In this document: positions 52,908 to 62,125 of the stretch, piece after piece
Layout of the letters: each line of letters starts with the position of its first letter
Numbering within the stretch: the first letter of the stretch is position 1
NCBI GenBank assembly: GCA_002321895.1
Contig: DCMZ01000012.1
Coordinates: 1-64,000 of the forward strand
Direction: 5' to 3'
Length of the DNA: 64,000 nt
Source of the DNA: Bdellovibrionaceae bacterium UBA1609
GTDB taxonomy: Bacteria > Bdellovibrionota > Bdellovibrionia > Bdellovibrionales > UBA1609
Notes under the pieces: generated by a model
What the model saw: the letters and a program-made list of their open reading frames with translations, nothing else
What the model was told of the DNA's origin: nothing
Database searches by the model: none
Translations under genes and position numbers: made by a program

Positions 52908-53888
52908 TTGATTCGATTCGGACGTTCATTTTTTCTTTTACTACTTCTCAGTGTGCAGCTGGTTGCCGGCGCTACGCTTGCACAGGACCGCTGGGACGTT
53001 CCGTTTTCAGATAATAAAGTCTTTTACCTGGCCCACTCTTTAGGTATTGCCAGCGGGCGACTCAATCATTTTGAAGTTCAGGAAATTGATAGAATACTCG
53101 TTCATAACTTCAATCACCCCGAAGATAAAATTTCCGTACGAGGAGCGACACTACGTAAAAAATGGAGAGAGTTGACTTATGTAGCTCAAACGTTAGTGGT
53201 CTTGAGGGGTATGCACCATTACTTTCCTGTAGGCTATGAAGTGGAGAGCCGCCATAAGAAATTAAATGGTTATTTCGACTTTGCATCAGGAACTCCAGAG
53301 CTCCGTCAATTGGTGAGTAAACATATGGGCGGGGGAAAAGTGGAACTGGAGGAGGATAACTTTTTTCGATTCCGTGATGGGCGAGGAAAGCCTTGGGATA
53401 TTTTGTCTGAATTCGTTTTTCATAACGAGAATTTTCCCTCCGGTTGGGAGTTGGTTTCACCTCCGTTTAGGCATAGAGATGATTTAAGATTTTTTACTCA
53501 GCTACTGTTAGAGCTAACAAAAAATCCTTTTGGTTATACGGACACTAAAAACACTGATCAGACCACGGGGGTGCATCAAAATTTCGATCTGTCTCCAGCG
53601 GGAGACTATAGTGAGAAAATAGAAGTTCTTACATTTTCTAACTTTATAGTTTTATTGGAGCAGTTTGGACCGACCTTATTTGATCTGTTTAAGATTCAAA
53701 GAGGAGGAGGCTTTGGGAATATTTATTATAGGCCACTTATCATCGATCATTTTGATTTTCTTAAATCTCTCTCTCTGGTAACTGAAAAAAATGCCACCTG
53801 GGCCCATGTGAATCAACTTTACGAGACGGCCGCTCCTTTAGAAAGAGAAATTCAAATTAGTTTGAATCGCTATATGTGGGAGATGTAG
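52908..53888 (+). CDS. Exported amidoligase-like protein, N-terminal part (frame interrupted by TAG)
   Basis: The protein starts at TTG (AGGAGA 4 bases upstream) and has a signal peptide (to about residue 25). Residues 100-240 resemble the amidoligase (COOH-NH2 ligase, glutamine-synthetase-like fold) family, with a GYEVES segment, GWELVSPPFRHRDDLRFF and TTGVHQNFDLSP, but some family residues are not obvious. The frame ends at a TAG at 53886-53888. The same frame stays open for another 651 codons, and the LEIRLFDYKG strand expected at the end of this domain is only found after the TAG. I therefore read it as the first part of one gene of about 978 codons. The catalytic status is uncertain. Confidence 0.6.
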   Translation: MIRFGRSFFLLLLLSVQLVAGATLAQDRWDVPFSDNKVFYLAHSLGIASGRLNHFEVQEIDRILVHNFNHPEDKISVRGATLRKKWRELTYVAQTLVVLRGMHHYFPVGYEVESRHKKLNGYFDFASGTPELRQLVSKHMGGGKVELEEDNFFRFRDGRGKPWDILSEFVFHNENFPSGWELVSPPFRHRDDLRFFTQLLLELTKNPFGYTDTKNTDQTTGVHQNFDLSPAGDYSEKIEVLTFSNFIVLLEQFGPTLFDLFKIQRGGGFGNIYYRPLIIDHFDFLKSLSLVTEKNATWAHVNQLYETAAPLEREIQISLNRYMWEM

Positions 53889-53897
53889 AATCCACCT

Positions 53898-55841
53898 ATG
53901 ACTTATGGAGAGCCGTTCCCTCCAGAAGATGTACAAGGGTTTATAAAGTATGCCATGTGGAAGTACAGAAGTTGGCAGCTAAAGAAGCTCGAAAATGGTA
54001 AGCGTATTTTGGAGATCCGATTGTTCGACTACAAGGGGGAGGCGAAAGATACCCTTAGGGAGACGGTTCTGATGGAAATGCTTTTGGGTATTTCTAGAAA
54101 AATGGCAGAAAATGGGGAGAAGGTGGAGTTCATGGCCCCAAGAAGAACTAAGGGGCAAAGTATTAACTCCTATTGGAAAAAGCTGGGGAGAGATGAACGC
54201 TTTGGGAAAGAGCAGCTTCGAAGCTTTTTAAGAAAGTATTTTAATAGGAATGAAGTGGGTGTCGTATTTGATTCGCCTAAAATATTAAATGAAGCGCCAT
54301 TTAGAACAAATGGTAAAGCCAGTTATGCTTTTGAACGAGAGTTCGCTGATATCATTCCTGCAGAATTTCTTTGGCCATTGGACCCTTCAGAAAGAAAAGC
54401 CCTCGTTGATGAGTCGGATGTGGAGCGAAAGTTTTCAAAGTTGGGAATTGTTCCTGGTGAGTTTTCTATCGAATCTCAAATTATTTTGGGAACTAGATAT
54501 ACTGCGAATACTTTTAAATACCCGCACCTACATCCGGATCTGCATATGGAGGAAAGTGGAAATTTAGAAATAAAGGGGAGTGGGTTGCCCGAGAATTCAG
54601 GTTCCTTTAGCGATATTCTCGCTTTGGATCGTAAAGTGGCCGATTCTTTGTTCACATCATTCCCCCACTATCACTTCTTTATACCTGAATCTAAACTAAA
54701 AGAAGTACGTCAACAAAACAAGGTAGATGACTTTGTTAAATTCCTCTCCATGTTTACCACCGCCACACAGGTGGGTTTCTATTCTAGAAATATCTATCCC
54801 TATAATGAAATTCCTCATGAAATTGACAGCTGGAGTATAGATCGATTTAGCTCGAAGGATTTAAAGTCGATAGCTCATTGGTTGTCTGGCAAAGAGGGTA
54901 TGTCTAATTTAGATCATAAGTATCATATTGTGGGTGTAAGGCCTGTGGAGGGCGGACTCGATTTAGAATTGCGAGGGTTTTTCGACTACTCGAAGGAGGG
55001 TGTTGAGCAGACCGTGCGTAGTTTCTACTATGCCATTGAGAATTTAGACTTTGGCTGTTGTGCATTTGGGAATACGGATCTTCTTTTTCATGATTTCGTA
55101 GATACCGCAGGTGAAGAGAAGTTTAAGATCTCAAATGTTATACAAGATCGTTATCCCCATGCTTCTGTGGAACTATTGAACTTTGTTCATAAACTCCAGT
55201 TCGAAATCTATAAGCCTAGTATGGGAGATTTTATGGAGTTTCGAATTGGAGATGTTTGGTGGGAACTCCAGAGTGTCCCGGCATCTCAACTGGACACAGA
55301 GAAACTGAAATCTAATTATGAAAGTAATATGACTTTCCCAATCCAAAAATGGGAAGAAATACTTGGACTCAATTCGAGAGAGGCGGCCATTGTTCGGCAG
55401 TCCAGAGCGAAATTTTTGGAAAGAGTTTACGATCTTGCTCTTAAAAGGATAGAGGATTCCGATTTTAGGTTCTTAAACAAAGCTGACAGTTTTCTATATC
55501 TCGCGGACTATTTGAGGCGCTCCTCCCATCCCAGTCGCCCCAACTTTGAAAAGTATGATCGTTTGCTATCACAGCAAGAGCAGATACGGCAAAAGGAGAT
55601 TTTGGAGGAGTTAGTGTTTACGATGCGAAGCTTTGTAAGAAGTTTTGTTGATGAAAGCGGGATCGCCGATAATCTTCAGGCGAGAATGATTGCTCCGGAG
55701 GACTTTCGGCTTCCCGAAGAGACAATCTATGAGCTCTTAAATGATCGTGAGCAAGAATTGGATCGCCCACGATCAGGAAAGTCTAAAGGTAAACCCACAT
55801 CATCGGTGAGAAGTTGCAAGTCCCTATTTATCAACTATTGA
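53898..55841 (+). CDS. Amidoligase-like protein, C-terminal part (continues same frame after TAG)
   Basis: This frame has 647 residues from ATG 53898 and is in frame with the preceding gene, separated only by TAG and three codons. It has no ribosome binding site and no signal peptide, which argues against independent translation. Residues 28-60 (NGKRILEIRLFDYKG) look like the end of the preceding domain. Residues 200-400 repeat the same order of elements: NLEIKGSGLPE, PHYHFFIPESK, VDDFVKFLSMF and LDLELRGFFDYSKE. A second, diverged copy of the module is therefore likely. The last 200 residues are charged and helical. It overlaps the convergent gene by 7 bases. Confidence 0.6.
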   Translation: MTYGEPFPPEDVQGFIKYAMWKYRSWQLKKLENGKRILEIRLFDYKGEAKDTLRETVLMEMLLGISRKMAENGEKVEFMAPRRTKGQSINSYWKKLGRDERFGKEQLRSFLRKYFNRNEVGVVFDSPKILNEAPFRTNGKASYAFEREFADIIPAEFLWPLDPSERKALVDESDVERKFSKLGIVPGEFSIESQIILGTRYTANTFKYPHLHPDLHMEESGNLEIKGSGLPENSGSFSDILALDRKVADSLFTSFPHYHFFIPESKLKEVRQQNKVDDFVKFLSMFTTATQVGFYSRNIYPYNEIPHEIDSWSIDRFSSKDLKSIAHWLSGKEGMSNLDHKYHIVGVRPVEGGLDLELRGFFDYSKEGVEQTVRSFYYAIENLDFGCCAFGNTDLLFHDFVDTAGEEKFKISNVIQDRYPHASVELLNFVHKLQFEIYKPSMGDFMEFRIGDVWWELQSVPASQLDTEKLKSNYESNMTFPIQKWEEILGLNSREAAIVRQSRAKFLERVYDLALKRIEDSDFRFLNKADSFLYLADYLRRSSHPSRPNFEKYDRLLSQQEQIRQKEILEELVFTMRSFVRSFVDESGIADNLQARMIAPEDFRLPEETIYELLNDREQELDRPRSGKSKGKPTSSVRSCKSLFINY

Positions 55842-56299
55842 GCGTAAAGAGTCTCAGCTTCTCGGTTGGGGTAAGTTATATTCATGATAACAGCCGCGGG
55901 AACGAGATCTCTACAAAGTCTAGTACGATGGTCGATGATTTCGATGTTGATAGTTCCATCAGGTCCGGCATGTGATCCCGTATAGAGTTTAGAACCGCAA
56001 CCGGCTTGACCTATTTGTAATTCAACATACCGCTCATCTGGGTTGGCATAAACTTCACACAATCCATAGACATGATTTTTGATCAAAGCCAAAGGGCCGA
56101 CCCTGTCAGTGTTTGTCAGTACAAGTTTTTGACCCACATCACAGCCACCCGGACGATGCATAAATTCCGGCTGAGATAGCATGTCAAATTGTCCTGTCAA
56201 AATAGTGGAGTTGTAGGTGTCTGGGTGTAGGCTAGTGGCTTGGGCAAGTGCAGAAAGTGATAGGGCAGCTAGAGTGACAAAAAGTTTTGATAATTTCAT
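55835..56299 (-). CDS. Small exported protein of unknown function
   Basis: The 154-residue protein has a signal peptide (to about 22, AQA) and five cysteines in a beta-rich mature part, with IINIEIIDH-like strands. I recognise no family. The ATG has an AAAGGAACCC site upstream. It is convergent with the amidoligase-like gene and overlaps its last 7 bases. It may be secreted or periplasmic. Confidence 0.7.
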   Translation of the reverse strand: MKLSKLFVTLAALSLSALAQATSLHPDTYNSTILTGQFDMLSQPEFMHRPGGCDVGQKLVLTNTDRVGPLALIKNHVYGLCEVYANPDERYVELQIGQAGCGSKLYTGSHAGPDGTINIEIIDHRTRLCRDLVPAAVIMNITYPNREAETLYAQ

Positions 56300-56509
56300 T
56301 TTGGGTTCCTTTGCTATGGGATGTTGTTATTTCGAGATGAAGTTACCCAAAAGGTGGATACCTTTCTATTGCAGTCGTTGACGGTTCGTTGATTAAACGT
56401 CAAACCACAAAGGTAAAAAATTTCAAATCATCCCTTTCCCGATTGTTTGATAACCAGACCTTAGTTCACACCAATACGCTTTCATTGCGGGAGTAAAATT
56501 CGACATTCT

Positions 56510-56539
56510 TTGACGAATCAGCTCTCCATTGGATATGAC
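56510..56539 (+). promoter_or_regulatory. Candidate sigma-70 promoter of the iron importer operon
   Basis: TTGACG, an 18-base spacer and TATGAC lie upstream of the GTG at 56565. I see no clear Fur box around it. Confidence 0.35.
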
Positions 56540-56564
56540 TTTCTTATTCAAAATAGGAGGAATT

Positions 56565-57578
56565 GTGTCACCAAATTTGAATTTTTTGATCATTTTGTCA
56601 CTATTGGCGAGTCCGTTATTTGTCCAGGCTGCCAAGGGGGATAAGGCGTCGACTCTCGTTGTGTATAGCGCTAGGAAAGAGCAGCTCGTTAAAGATATTT
56701 TCGAGAAATACACTCAGGAGACTGGAGTTGAAATCCAATTGAAATCGGGAAAAGCTGCCGCTCTTATTGAGACGTTAAAAGCTGAAGGATCTAAAACTAA
56801 GGCGGATGTACTGTTGACTGTGGATGCAGGTAACCTTTGGCATGCAACGCAAATGGATCTACTTGAGCCCTTATCATCCAAAACTCTTAATACTAATGTT
56901 CCGGCCCATCTCAGGGAGAAAAATGGACGGTGGTTTGGGTTGTCCGTACGGGCACGAACCATTGCCTATAATACCGACAAGGTTAAGCCCGAAGATCTTT
57001 CCACCTATGAAGACTTAGCCAGTAAAAAATGGGAAGGGCGAGTCTGTCTACGCACGTCCAAAAAAGTGTATAATCAATCTTTAGTGGCCATGCTTATTCA
57101 TGAGCTGGGAGAGAAGAAGGCCAAAGAAGTCGTCGCTGGATGGGTTAAAAACGCGGCTTACATATATTCAAACGATACCAAAGTTTTGGAAGCTGTTGCA
57201 GCTGGGCAATGTGATGTGGGAATTGTAAATACCTATTACTTGGGGCGTTTACTTAAAAATAAAAAACTACCTCTTAAGCTATTTTGGCCCAATCAAAAGA
57301 GTTTTGGAGTTCACGTGAATGTCTCCGGTGCGGGAGTGGTTAAGGCCAGTCATCACAAGGAGCAAGCTCAGAAGTTCTTAGAATGGCTTTCAGCTCAGGA
57401 GGCACAAAAAACCTTTGCACAGGTGAATATGGAGTTTCCAGTGAACCCGAACGTGCCTCAGTCCTCTGAGACAGCAGCTTGGGGGACATTTAAGCCCAAT
57501 TCTAGTTTCAATTTGACAGAAGCAGGGCGTTTACAAAAGAAAGCCGTTTTACTCATGCAATCTGTAAATTATAAGTAG
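56565..57578 (+). CDS. Iron(III) ABC transporter substrate-binding protein (FbpA/FutA-like)
   Basis: Start chosen at GTG 56565 with AGGAGG 5 bases upstream, giving 337 residues. It has a signal peptide (to about residue 23, VQAA) and the fold of class-type ferric-binding proteins: LVVYSARKEQLVKDIFEKY, KADVLLTVDAGNLWHATQMDLLEP, and the C-terminal INTYYLGRLLKNK-like segment (here VNTYYLGRLLKNK) with the two adjacent tyrosines that bind Fe3+ in FbpA. It is periplasmic. It forms an operon with a permease and an ATPase that follow within 10 bases or overlap. Confidence 0.92.
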   Translation: MSPNLNFLIILSLLASPLFVQAAKGDKASTLVVYSARKEQLVKDIFEKYTQETGVEIQLKSGKAAALIETLKAEGSKTKADVLLTVDAGNLWHATQMDLLEPLSSKTLNTNVPAHLREKNGRWFGLSVRARTIAYNTDKVKPEDLSTYEDLASKKWEGRVCLRTSKKVYNQSLVAMLIHELGEKKAKEVVAGWVKNAAYIYSNDTKVLEAVAAGQCDVGIVNTYYLGRLLKNKKLPLKLFWPNQKSFGVHVNVSGAGVVKASHHKEQAQKFLEWLSAQEAQKTFAQVNMEFPVNPNVPQSSETAAWGTFKPNSSFNLTEAGRLQKKAVLLMQSVNYK

Positions 57579-57586
57579 TTCAAGTT

Positions 57587-59179
57587 ATGGACAGTCGGTT
57601 ACGAGGAAAACTTTTTTTAGCATTTTTACTTTTTCTCGTAGCCATACCTATATTGAACCTATTGGGCCAATTGGTTGATATTAACGATCCCAAGAATAAA
57701 GAGGCCATAGAGTATGTTTTTCAATCAGACATTTTACTCACATTAGGACAGAATACGGTCTTGCTGGTACTCTTAACCACTGTGCTTGCAGGCATCATTG
57801 GTTTGGTTCAAGCCACCATTGTTAAACTGACAGATTTTCGTTGGAGCAAGTGGCTTTCGGTAGGATTTATTTTGCCCCTAATGTACCCGCTTTATGTACT
57901 CGCATTTATCTATGATGGGGGTTTCTCATACAGTAGCTCTCTGATGACTTTCCTTAGAAACAATATGAGTGAAGGTTTGTTCACATCTTTCAATACCGGA
58001 TCAGTTGGATTTGTAGCCTTTGTTTTTGCATTGGGGTTATCACCTTACTTTTTTGTGTTTTTTATGTCTGCTATCGATCAGGTGAATCCTCGCTGGGTTT
58101 TTGCTGCCCGATCACTGGGGCATACCCCAGGATCTACATACTTTCGATTGATCTTACCATTTATTAAGCCTTGGTTATATGCGGCCAGTATATTTGTAAG
58201 TGTCGAGGTATTGAGTGATTTTGGGGGCGTTTCTGTTTTTGGTTATCAGACATTTACTTTGGCTGTGTATGAATCCTGGTTGAGTCTTTTTTCTCTTGAA
58301 ATCGCTGCCTTACTGTCCTTGGTCCCCTTGACCATTGGGATTGTTATGTTTTTCTTAATTCAAAAGGCCAAAGTGCAATCGTCCTATTCTCGATTTGATA
58401 GAGATCCGATTGTCTTGTTTCGGTTGTCTTCAAAAGCACAAGGGCTTACGTTTTTATTTTTGTTCATCTATTTCAGTTGTGTATTTCTCTTTCCAATGCT
58501 CCAGCTCTTTCAGTGGTTTCTTCAAAGCCATCTTTCACAGTCCATTTACGGTTCTCTAGAACTACTGGCAACGACATTAGGGCTAGGACTTCTCGCGGCA
58601 CTTTTACTTGTGAGTGGCTCGGTCTTTTTGATCTATTATTATCGTTTTCATATGTCCCAGACGCAGAAAAAATGGACTCCTTTGGTGAATATCGGCTATG
58701 CCCTGCCGGGCACTATAGTGGCTATTGGGATTCTGTATGCGACCCGCTGGGTGGGCGTCAGCGTTTCTGGAGGGTTTGCCCTGGCTTGTTTGCTGTTGGG
58801 CTACTTTGTTCGGTTTTTTGCGGTGAGTTTTCAGATGTTAGAAAAGTCTTCTCAAAGGATGTCGCCCACTTTGGATTGGGCCGGTCGTTCCCTTGGGGAG
58901 AAGCCATGGCCGTTGTTTACTAAGGTACATTTCAAACTTCTAAGGGGGCCAGTATTGGCTGCGTCTATTTTAGTGGTGGTAGAAGTTATAAAAGAACTGC
59001 CTTTGACTTTGATTTTACGTCCCTTCGGAGTTAACACCTTAGCAACAAGATTGTTTCAGTTTACTGCCGAAGGGCAGTGGGAAGAGGCGGCGTTCCCGGC
59101 AATGTTGATCATTGCCTTAGGGGCTTTGTCTTTGTTTATTGGATACTTAGGATTTGGAAGTGGTGATGAGTCAGCTTGA
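57587..59179 (+). CDS. Iron(III) ABC transporter permease (FbpB-like)
   Basis: The 530-residue protein is a fused two-domain permease with about twelve hydrophobic segments. Two copies of the inner-membrane EAA-type loop are visible: VFAARSLGHTPGSTYFRLILPFIKPW near residue 168 and LDWAGRSLGEKPWPLFTKVHFKLL near residue 428. These contact the ATPase. The length fits FbpB/AfuB-type ferric permeases. It starts 8 bases after the binding protein and overlaps the ATPase gene by 14 bases. Confidence 0.93.
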   Translation: MDSRLRGKLFLAFLLFLVAIPILNLLGQLVDINDPKNKEAIEYVFQSDILLTLGQNTVLLVLLTTVLAGIIGLVQATIVKLTDFRWSKWLSVGFILPLMYPLYVLAFIYDGGFSYSSSLMTFLRNNMSEGLFTSFNTGSVGFVAFVFALGLSPYFFVFFMSAIDQVNPRWVFAARSLGHTPGSTYFRLILPFIKPWLYAASIFVSVEVLSDFGGVSVFGYQTFTLAVYESWLSLFSLEIAALLSLVPLTIGIVMFFLIQKAKVQSSYSRFDRDPIVLFRLSSKAQGLTFLFLFIYFSCVFLFPMLQLFQWFLQSHLSQSIYGSLELLATTLGLGLLAALLLVSGSVFLIYYYRFHMSQTQKKWTPLVNIGYALPGTIVAIGILYATRWVGVSVSGGFALACLLLGYFVRFFAVSFQMLEKSSQRMSPTLDWAGRSLGEKPWPLFTKVHFKLLRGPVLAASILVVVEVIKELPLTLILRPFGVNTLATRLFQFTAEGQWEEAAFPAMLIIALGALSLFIGYLGFGSGDESA

Positions 59180-59780
59180 TGTCGCTCAATTGAACTTTTC
59201 TTACGGGGAAAACTCCTTGTTTAAAGACTTTCATTTGTCTCTTAAGGCCGGTGAAGTGGGAGCCTTGCTTGGGCCCAGTGGAAGTGGCAAATCCTCATTG
59301 TTGCACTTGATTTGTGGTTTTTTAAATCCGCAGTCGGGTCAAATATTGATTGGTGGTGAGGATGTGACAGCTTTACCTCCGGAAGAAAGAAATGTGGGAG
59401 TGGTGTTTCAAGATCATGCTTTATTTCCGCATATGTCTGTTTCAGAAAATGTAGGATTTGGGGTTCGCAGTCCTTCTGCTGAACGTGAACGCATTATTCA
59501 TAGATATTTGGAACTTGTTCATTTAGCTGATCGCGGAAAGAGTATGCCTTCTGAGTTGTCTGGAGGGGAGTGCCAACGTATTGCTATCGCACGATGTTTG
59601 GCCGCAGAACCTAAAATTCTTCTGTTAGACGAGGCCTTTTCGAGCCTGGATGAAGAGTTACGTTTAGAGCTCAGAGAAGACGTAAAAAAGATCATCTCCG
59701 AAGCCGGTTTGACCACACTATTGGTCACTCATAGCGCCGACGAGGCGAAATCTTTCTCAGATCGAATCTTTCACCTCTAA
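59166..59780 (+). CDS. Iron(III) ABC transporter ATP-binding protein (FbpC-like, short)
   Basis: The 204-residue protein starts at ATG 59166 inside the permease gene and has Walker A GPSGSGKSS (Lys42), the Q loop VGVVFQDHALFPHM, signature LSGGECQRIAIAR, Walker B ILLLDEAFSSLD and the switch HS. It lacks the C-terminal TOBE/regulatory domain of full-length FbpC, so it is a minimal ATPase. It completes the importer and is coupled to the permease by overlap. Confidence 0.93.
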   Translation: MSQLDVAQLNFSYGENSLFKDFHLSLKAGEVGALLGPSGSGKSSLLHLICGFLNPQSGQILIGGEDVTALPPEERNVGVVFQDHALFPHMSVSENVGFGVRSPSAERERIIHRYLELVHLADRGKSMPSELSGGECQRIAIARCLAAEPKILLLDEAFSSLDEELRLELREDVKKIISEAGLTTLLVTHSADEAKSFSDRIFHL

Positions 59781-59835
59781 AAGGTAAGGGCACGCCTGTC
59801 CGGAGCGGAACACCGAACAAGTGTGCTTACTTAGT

Positions 59836-60417
59836 TTAATTTCTACAGTAGCCAAATATGTTTTCCTGATGGGAATTTGCAGTCACGATGGATCCCGGTT
59901 GTCCATCTCTGGACCTGTAGGTGGACATTTTAAAAATAGGTCTTTCGCTGGTTCCAAACATGGCATTTGTGATTTGTTTGGATTCAATGGAAATTCTTGT
60001 TTCTAGTTCCATAGTTAAAACCATTTGATTGATAAGAGTCACTGTAGTTCTCACTTTTGTGTCACGTGGGAGGGGATGTCTATCGGAAATACACTGTATC
60101 ACCCAGTTCTTAGTCTCCAATTGTTCGCATTGGTCCCTGTTGAAGTGAAGTTCGACACTTTCAATTTCGGTGACATTTATATTGTTTGTATCTGCTAGGT
60201 GCTGCAACACTTCTGGGAATATTACGGGCGTGGCAAAGTCATCGTACTTCAGTACTACATCCAACCCCATGGGAGTGGGTTCAATTTTTATAAATTCCCC
60301 AATGACGCCAAAATTGTTTGTTTCACACCGAGCCGATTGGAATTCGCTAGCAGCGACTGTGTTTGATACTGTGATTGTTGATAGCAAAATTGCTATTAAT
60401 CCGATTCTCTTTTTCAT
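59836..60417 (-). CDS. Exported protein of unknown function, divergent from lysR
   Basis: The 193-residue protein has a signal peptide (to about residue 23, VAAS) and a mixed beta mature region with four cysteines. The ATG follows GGGGGACACA. It is divergent from the LysR gene with 118 bases between, the usual arrangement for a regulator and its target, though nothing shows what it does. It is convergent with the iron importer operon. Confidence 0.7.
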   Translation of the reverse strand: MKKRIGLIAILLSTITVSNTVAASEFQSARCETNNFGVIGEFIKIEPTPMGLDVVLKYDDFATPVIFPEVLQHLADTNNINVTEIESVELHFNRDQCEQLETKNWVIQCISDRHPLPRDTKVRTTVTLINQMVLTMELETRISIESKQITNAMFGTSERPIFKMSTYRSRDGQPGSIVTANSHQENIFGYCRN

Positions 60418-60497
60418 TGTGTCCCCCTATTTGAATCAATTTCTCCTCCTGCCCTCTACTCAGGAAGAGTGTTTGTATTTTTATTAAAAATTAGGCA

Positions 60498-60526
60498 TTG
60501 ACGACAATAGATAATAAAACTATTAA
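60498..60526 (+). promoter_or_regulatory. Sigma-70 promoter of the lysR gene
   Basis: TTGACG, a 17-base spacer and TATTAA. The ATG at 60536 begins 9 bases after the -10 box, so the transcript would have almost no leader. Confidence 0.55.
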
Positions 60527-60535
60527 CCATAGGCT

Positions 60536-61411
60536 ATGTCTATGCCTCCAAATTACTTCGACATTAGGTACTTTTTAGAAGTTGCGCAGACAGGCAATAT
60601 CTCAAGAGCGGCTGAGAGACTTGGTATCACCCAGCCGAGTTTAAGCGCGGCCTTAAAGCGTTTAGAGGACTCTTTAGGGGTGAGGTTATTTGTGCGTGGT
60701 CGCACTGGAGTTCGATTGACAAAGTCTGGAATGGAACTTCAGGGTCGAGGACGTATGTTTATTACGACCTGGGAACAATTGAAGTCTGACGTCAATAAGA
60801 AGGAGTCGGCGGTCAGCGGCCAATATAGAATTGGCTGCCATCCTTCGGTAGCCATGTATTCATTGGGTCAGTTTCTTCCTCAATTAATGGTGAAGCACCA
60901 AGATCTTGATATAGAGATTGTTCATGATCTTTCGCGTAAGATAACTGAGAGAGTAATAAGTTACGAAATTGATTTTGGCATTGTTGTGAATCCGGTTAGG
61001 CATCCGGACTTAGTAATTAAAGAACTCTGTCGAGATGAAGTGGGCTTTTGGGTTAGTAAACATTCTGGCAATACTCAGTCTCTCAAAGAGGGATCGGCTA
61101 TACTCGTGTGTGATTCTGAGTTAATTCAAGTTCAAAAGCTAAGAGTAGACGCATTCAAAAAGGGATTAAGGTTCAAGCGAGTAGTGACCAGTGGAAACCT
61201 GGAGGTGATTGCTGAGTTGACAGCATCAGGGCTTGGTGTGGGTGTTTTGCCTCGCCGAGTGGCACTCAATTCATTAAAGCGGCCACTGAAAGAGCTGCCA
61301 GGCAAGTGGCCTATATTCAAAGACAGAATTTGTGTGGTTTATCGTGCGGATTTACAAAGGACATTAGGGAGTCAGGTCATATTGAATTACATCAGGGAAA
61401 ACGTGGTTTAA
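60536..61411 (+). CDS. LysR-family transcriptional regulator
   Basis: The 291-residue protein has the LysR winged helix at residues 8-67 (DIRYFLEVAQTGNISRAAERLGITQPSLSAALKRLEDSLGVRLFVRG). A linker follows, then a two-lobed effector-binding domain (about 95-290) with a LVSKH-like strand. ATG at 60536 or two codons later. No ribosome binding site is transcribed if the predicted promoter is right. The divergent exported-protein gene at 59836-60417 is the obvious candidate target. The effector is unknown. Confidence 0.93.
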   Translation: MSMPPNYFDIRYFLEVAQTGNISRAAERLGITQPSLSAALKRLEDSLGVRLFVRGRTGVRLTKSGMELQGRGRMFITTWEQLKSDVNKKESAVSGQYRIGCHPSVAMYSLGQFLPQLMVKHQDLDIEIVHDLSRKITERVISYEIDFGIVVNPVRHPDLVIKELCRDEVGFWVSKHSGNTQSLKEGSAILVCDSELIQVQKLRVDAFKKGLRFKRVVTSGNLEVIAELTASGLGVGVLPRRVALNSLKRPLKELPGKWPIFKDRICVVYRADLQRTLGSQVILNYIRENVV

Positions 61412-61679
61412 GAACAGTTGCAGATGATCTTTTTCGTAGCCGATCCTCTCCCATTTGGGGTGTTCATCCCTATTTTGCAATATTTCCATAAAACATAAGG
61501 TCATTTTTGTGCCTATCTATACAAGAGGAAAAAAAGTAGTGGGTTGGAATTCATAAACTCTATTTCTTTTACAATTCCATAGTGTTCTAACTTTGTAATT
61601 TCATTTTTCTGCTATGAATAAGCAGATTTTAAGTCCTTAAAGGACATTAAAGATCCTACTTTTACCCGAGGAATAAATT

Positions 61680-62108
61680 ATGCGAAAATTACTATTTTTA
61701 TTAAGCCTAACACTATTTTCAGCTCAGCTACATGCAGATTCTTATTTTAGTGATCTCTATGAGGAGGTTTGCCAAGATAAAGAAATTAAAAGTGATGGTA
61801 GTCTTTTAATCTGTCACGACAGCGAGAATATGTCTGCGGTCATCAGTGCAAAGCCTGACTTTGATACCGTTGCAGATACCAGCCAAGTGGAACTCTGGGA
61901 CATTGTAGAGATGGGTGTAATGCCGGACGATTCTACTGATCACATTTACAACTACAAGCATCCTTTGTTAGATGTTGAAGGAGAGGTTGTTGGATACCTG
62001 CAGGTTATAGCTGCTACCAATTCAGAGTGGGACGGCGAGGGAATAAAGTTGATCAATAGGTACGATCTTAATGGTCAAATTGTTACATCTAAGGCTCAAG
62101 GAATCTAA
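61680..62108 (+). CDS. Small exported protein of unknown function
   Basis: The 142-residue protein has a signal peptide (to about residue 19, LHA) and an acidic mature region with three cysteines, including ICHDSENM. I recognise no family. The ATG follows GAGGAATAAATT. It faces a convergent exported-protein gene of similar size across a long palindrome. Confidence 0.65.
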   Translation: MRKLLFLLSLTLFSAQLHADSYFSDLYEEVCQDKEIKSDGSLLICHDSENMSAVISAKPDFDTVADTSQVELWDIVEMGVMPDDSTDHIYNYKHPLLDVEGEVVGYLQVIAATNSEWDGEGIKLINRYDLNGQIVTSKAQGI

Positions 62109-62125
62109 TTGGTTCTTAGTCATGT

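Noticed and set aside
53886..53888. Reassignment of TAG to an amino acid
   Set aside because: Several ordinary genes here end in TAG, so a global reassignment is unlikely; a local mutation, error or readthrough is more likely.
54289..54567. 92-codon plus-strand frame inside the amidoligase-like gene
   Set aside because: It is another frame of a longer coding sequence with no start signal of its own.
56300..56564. Fur box before the iron importer operon
   Set aside because: I looked for the GATAATGATAATCATTATC-type palindrome and found no convincing match, so iron control is left open.
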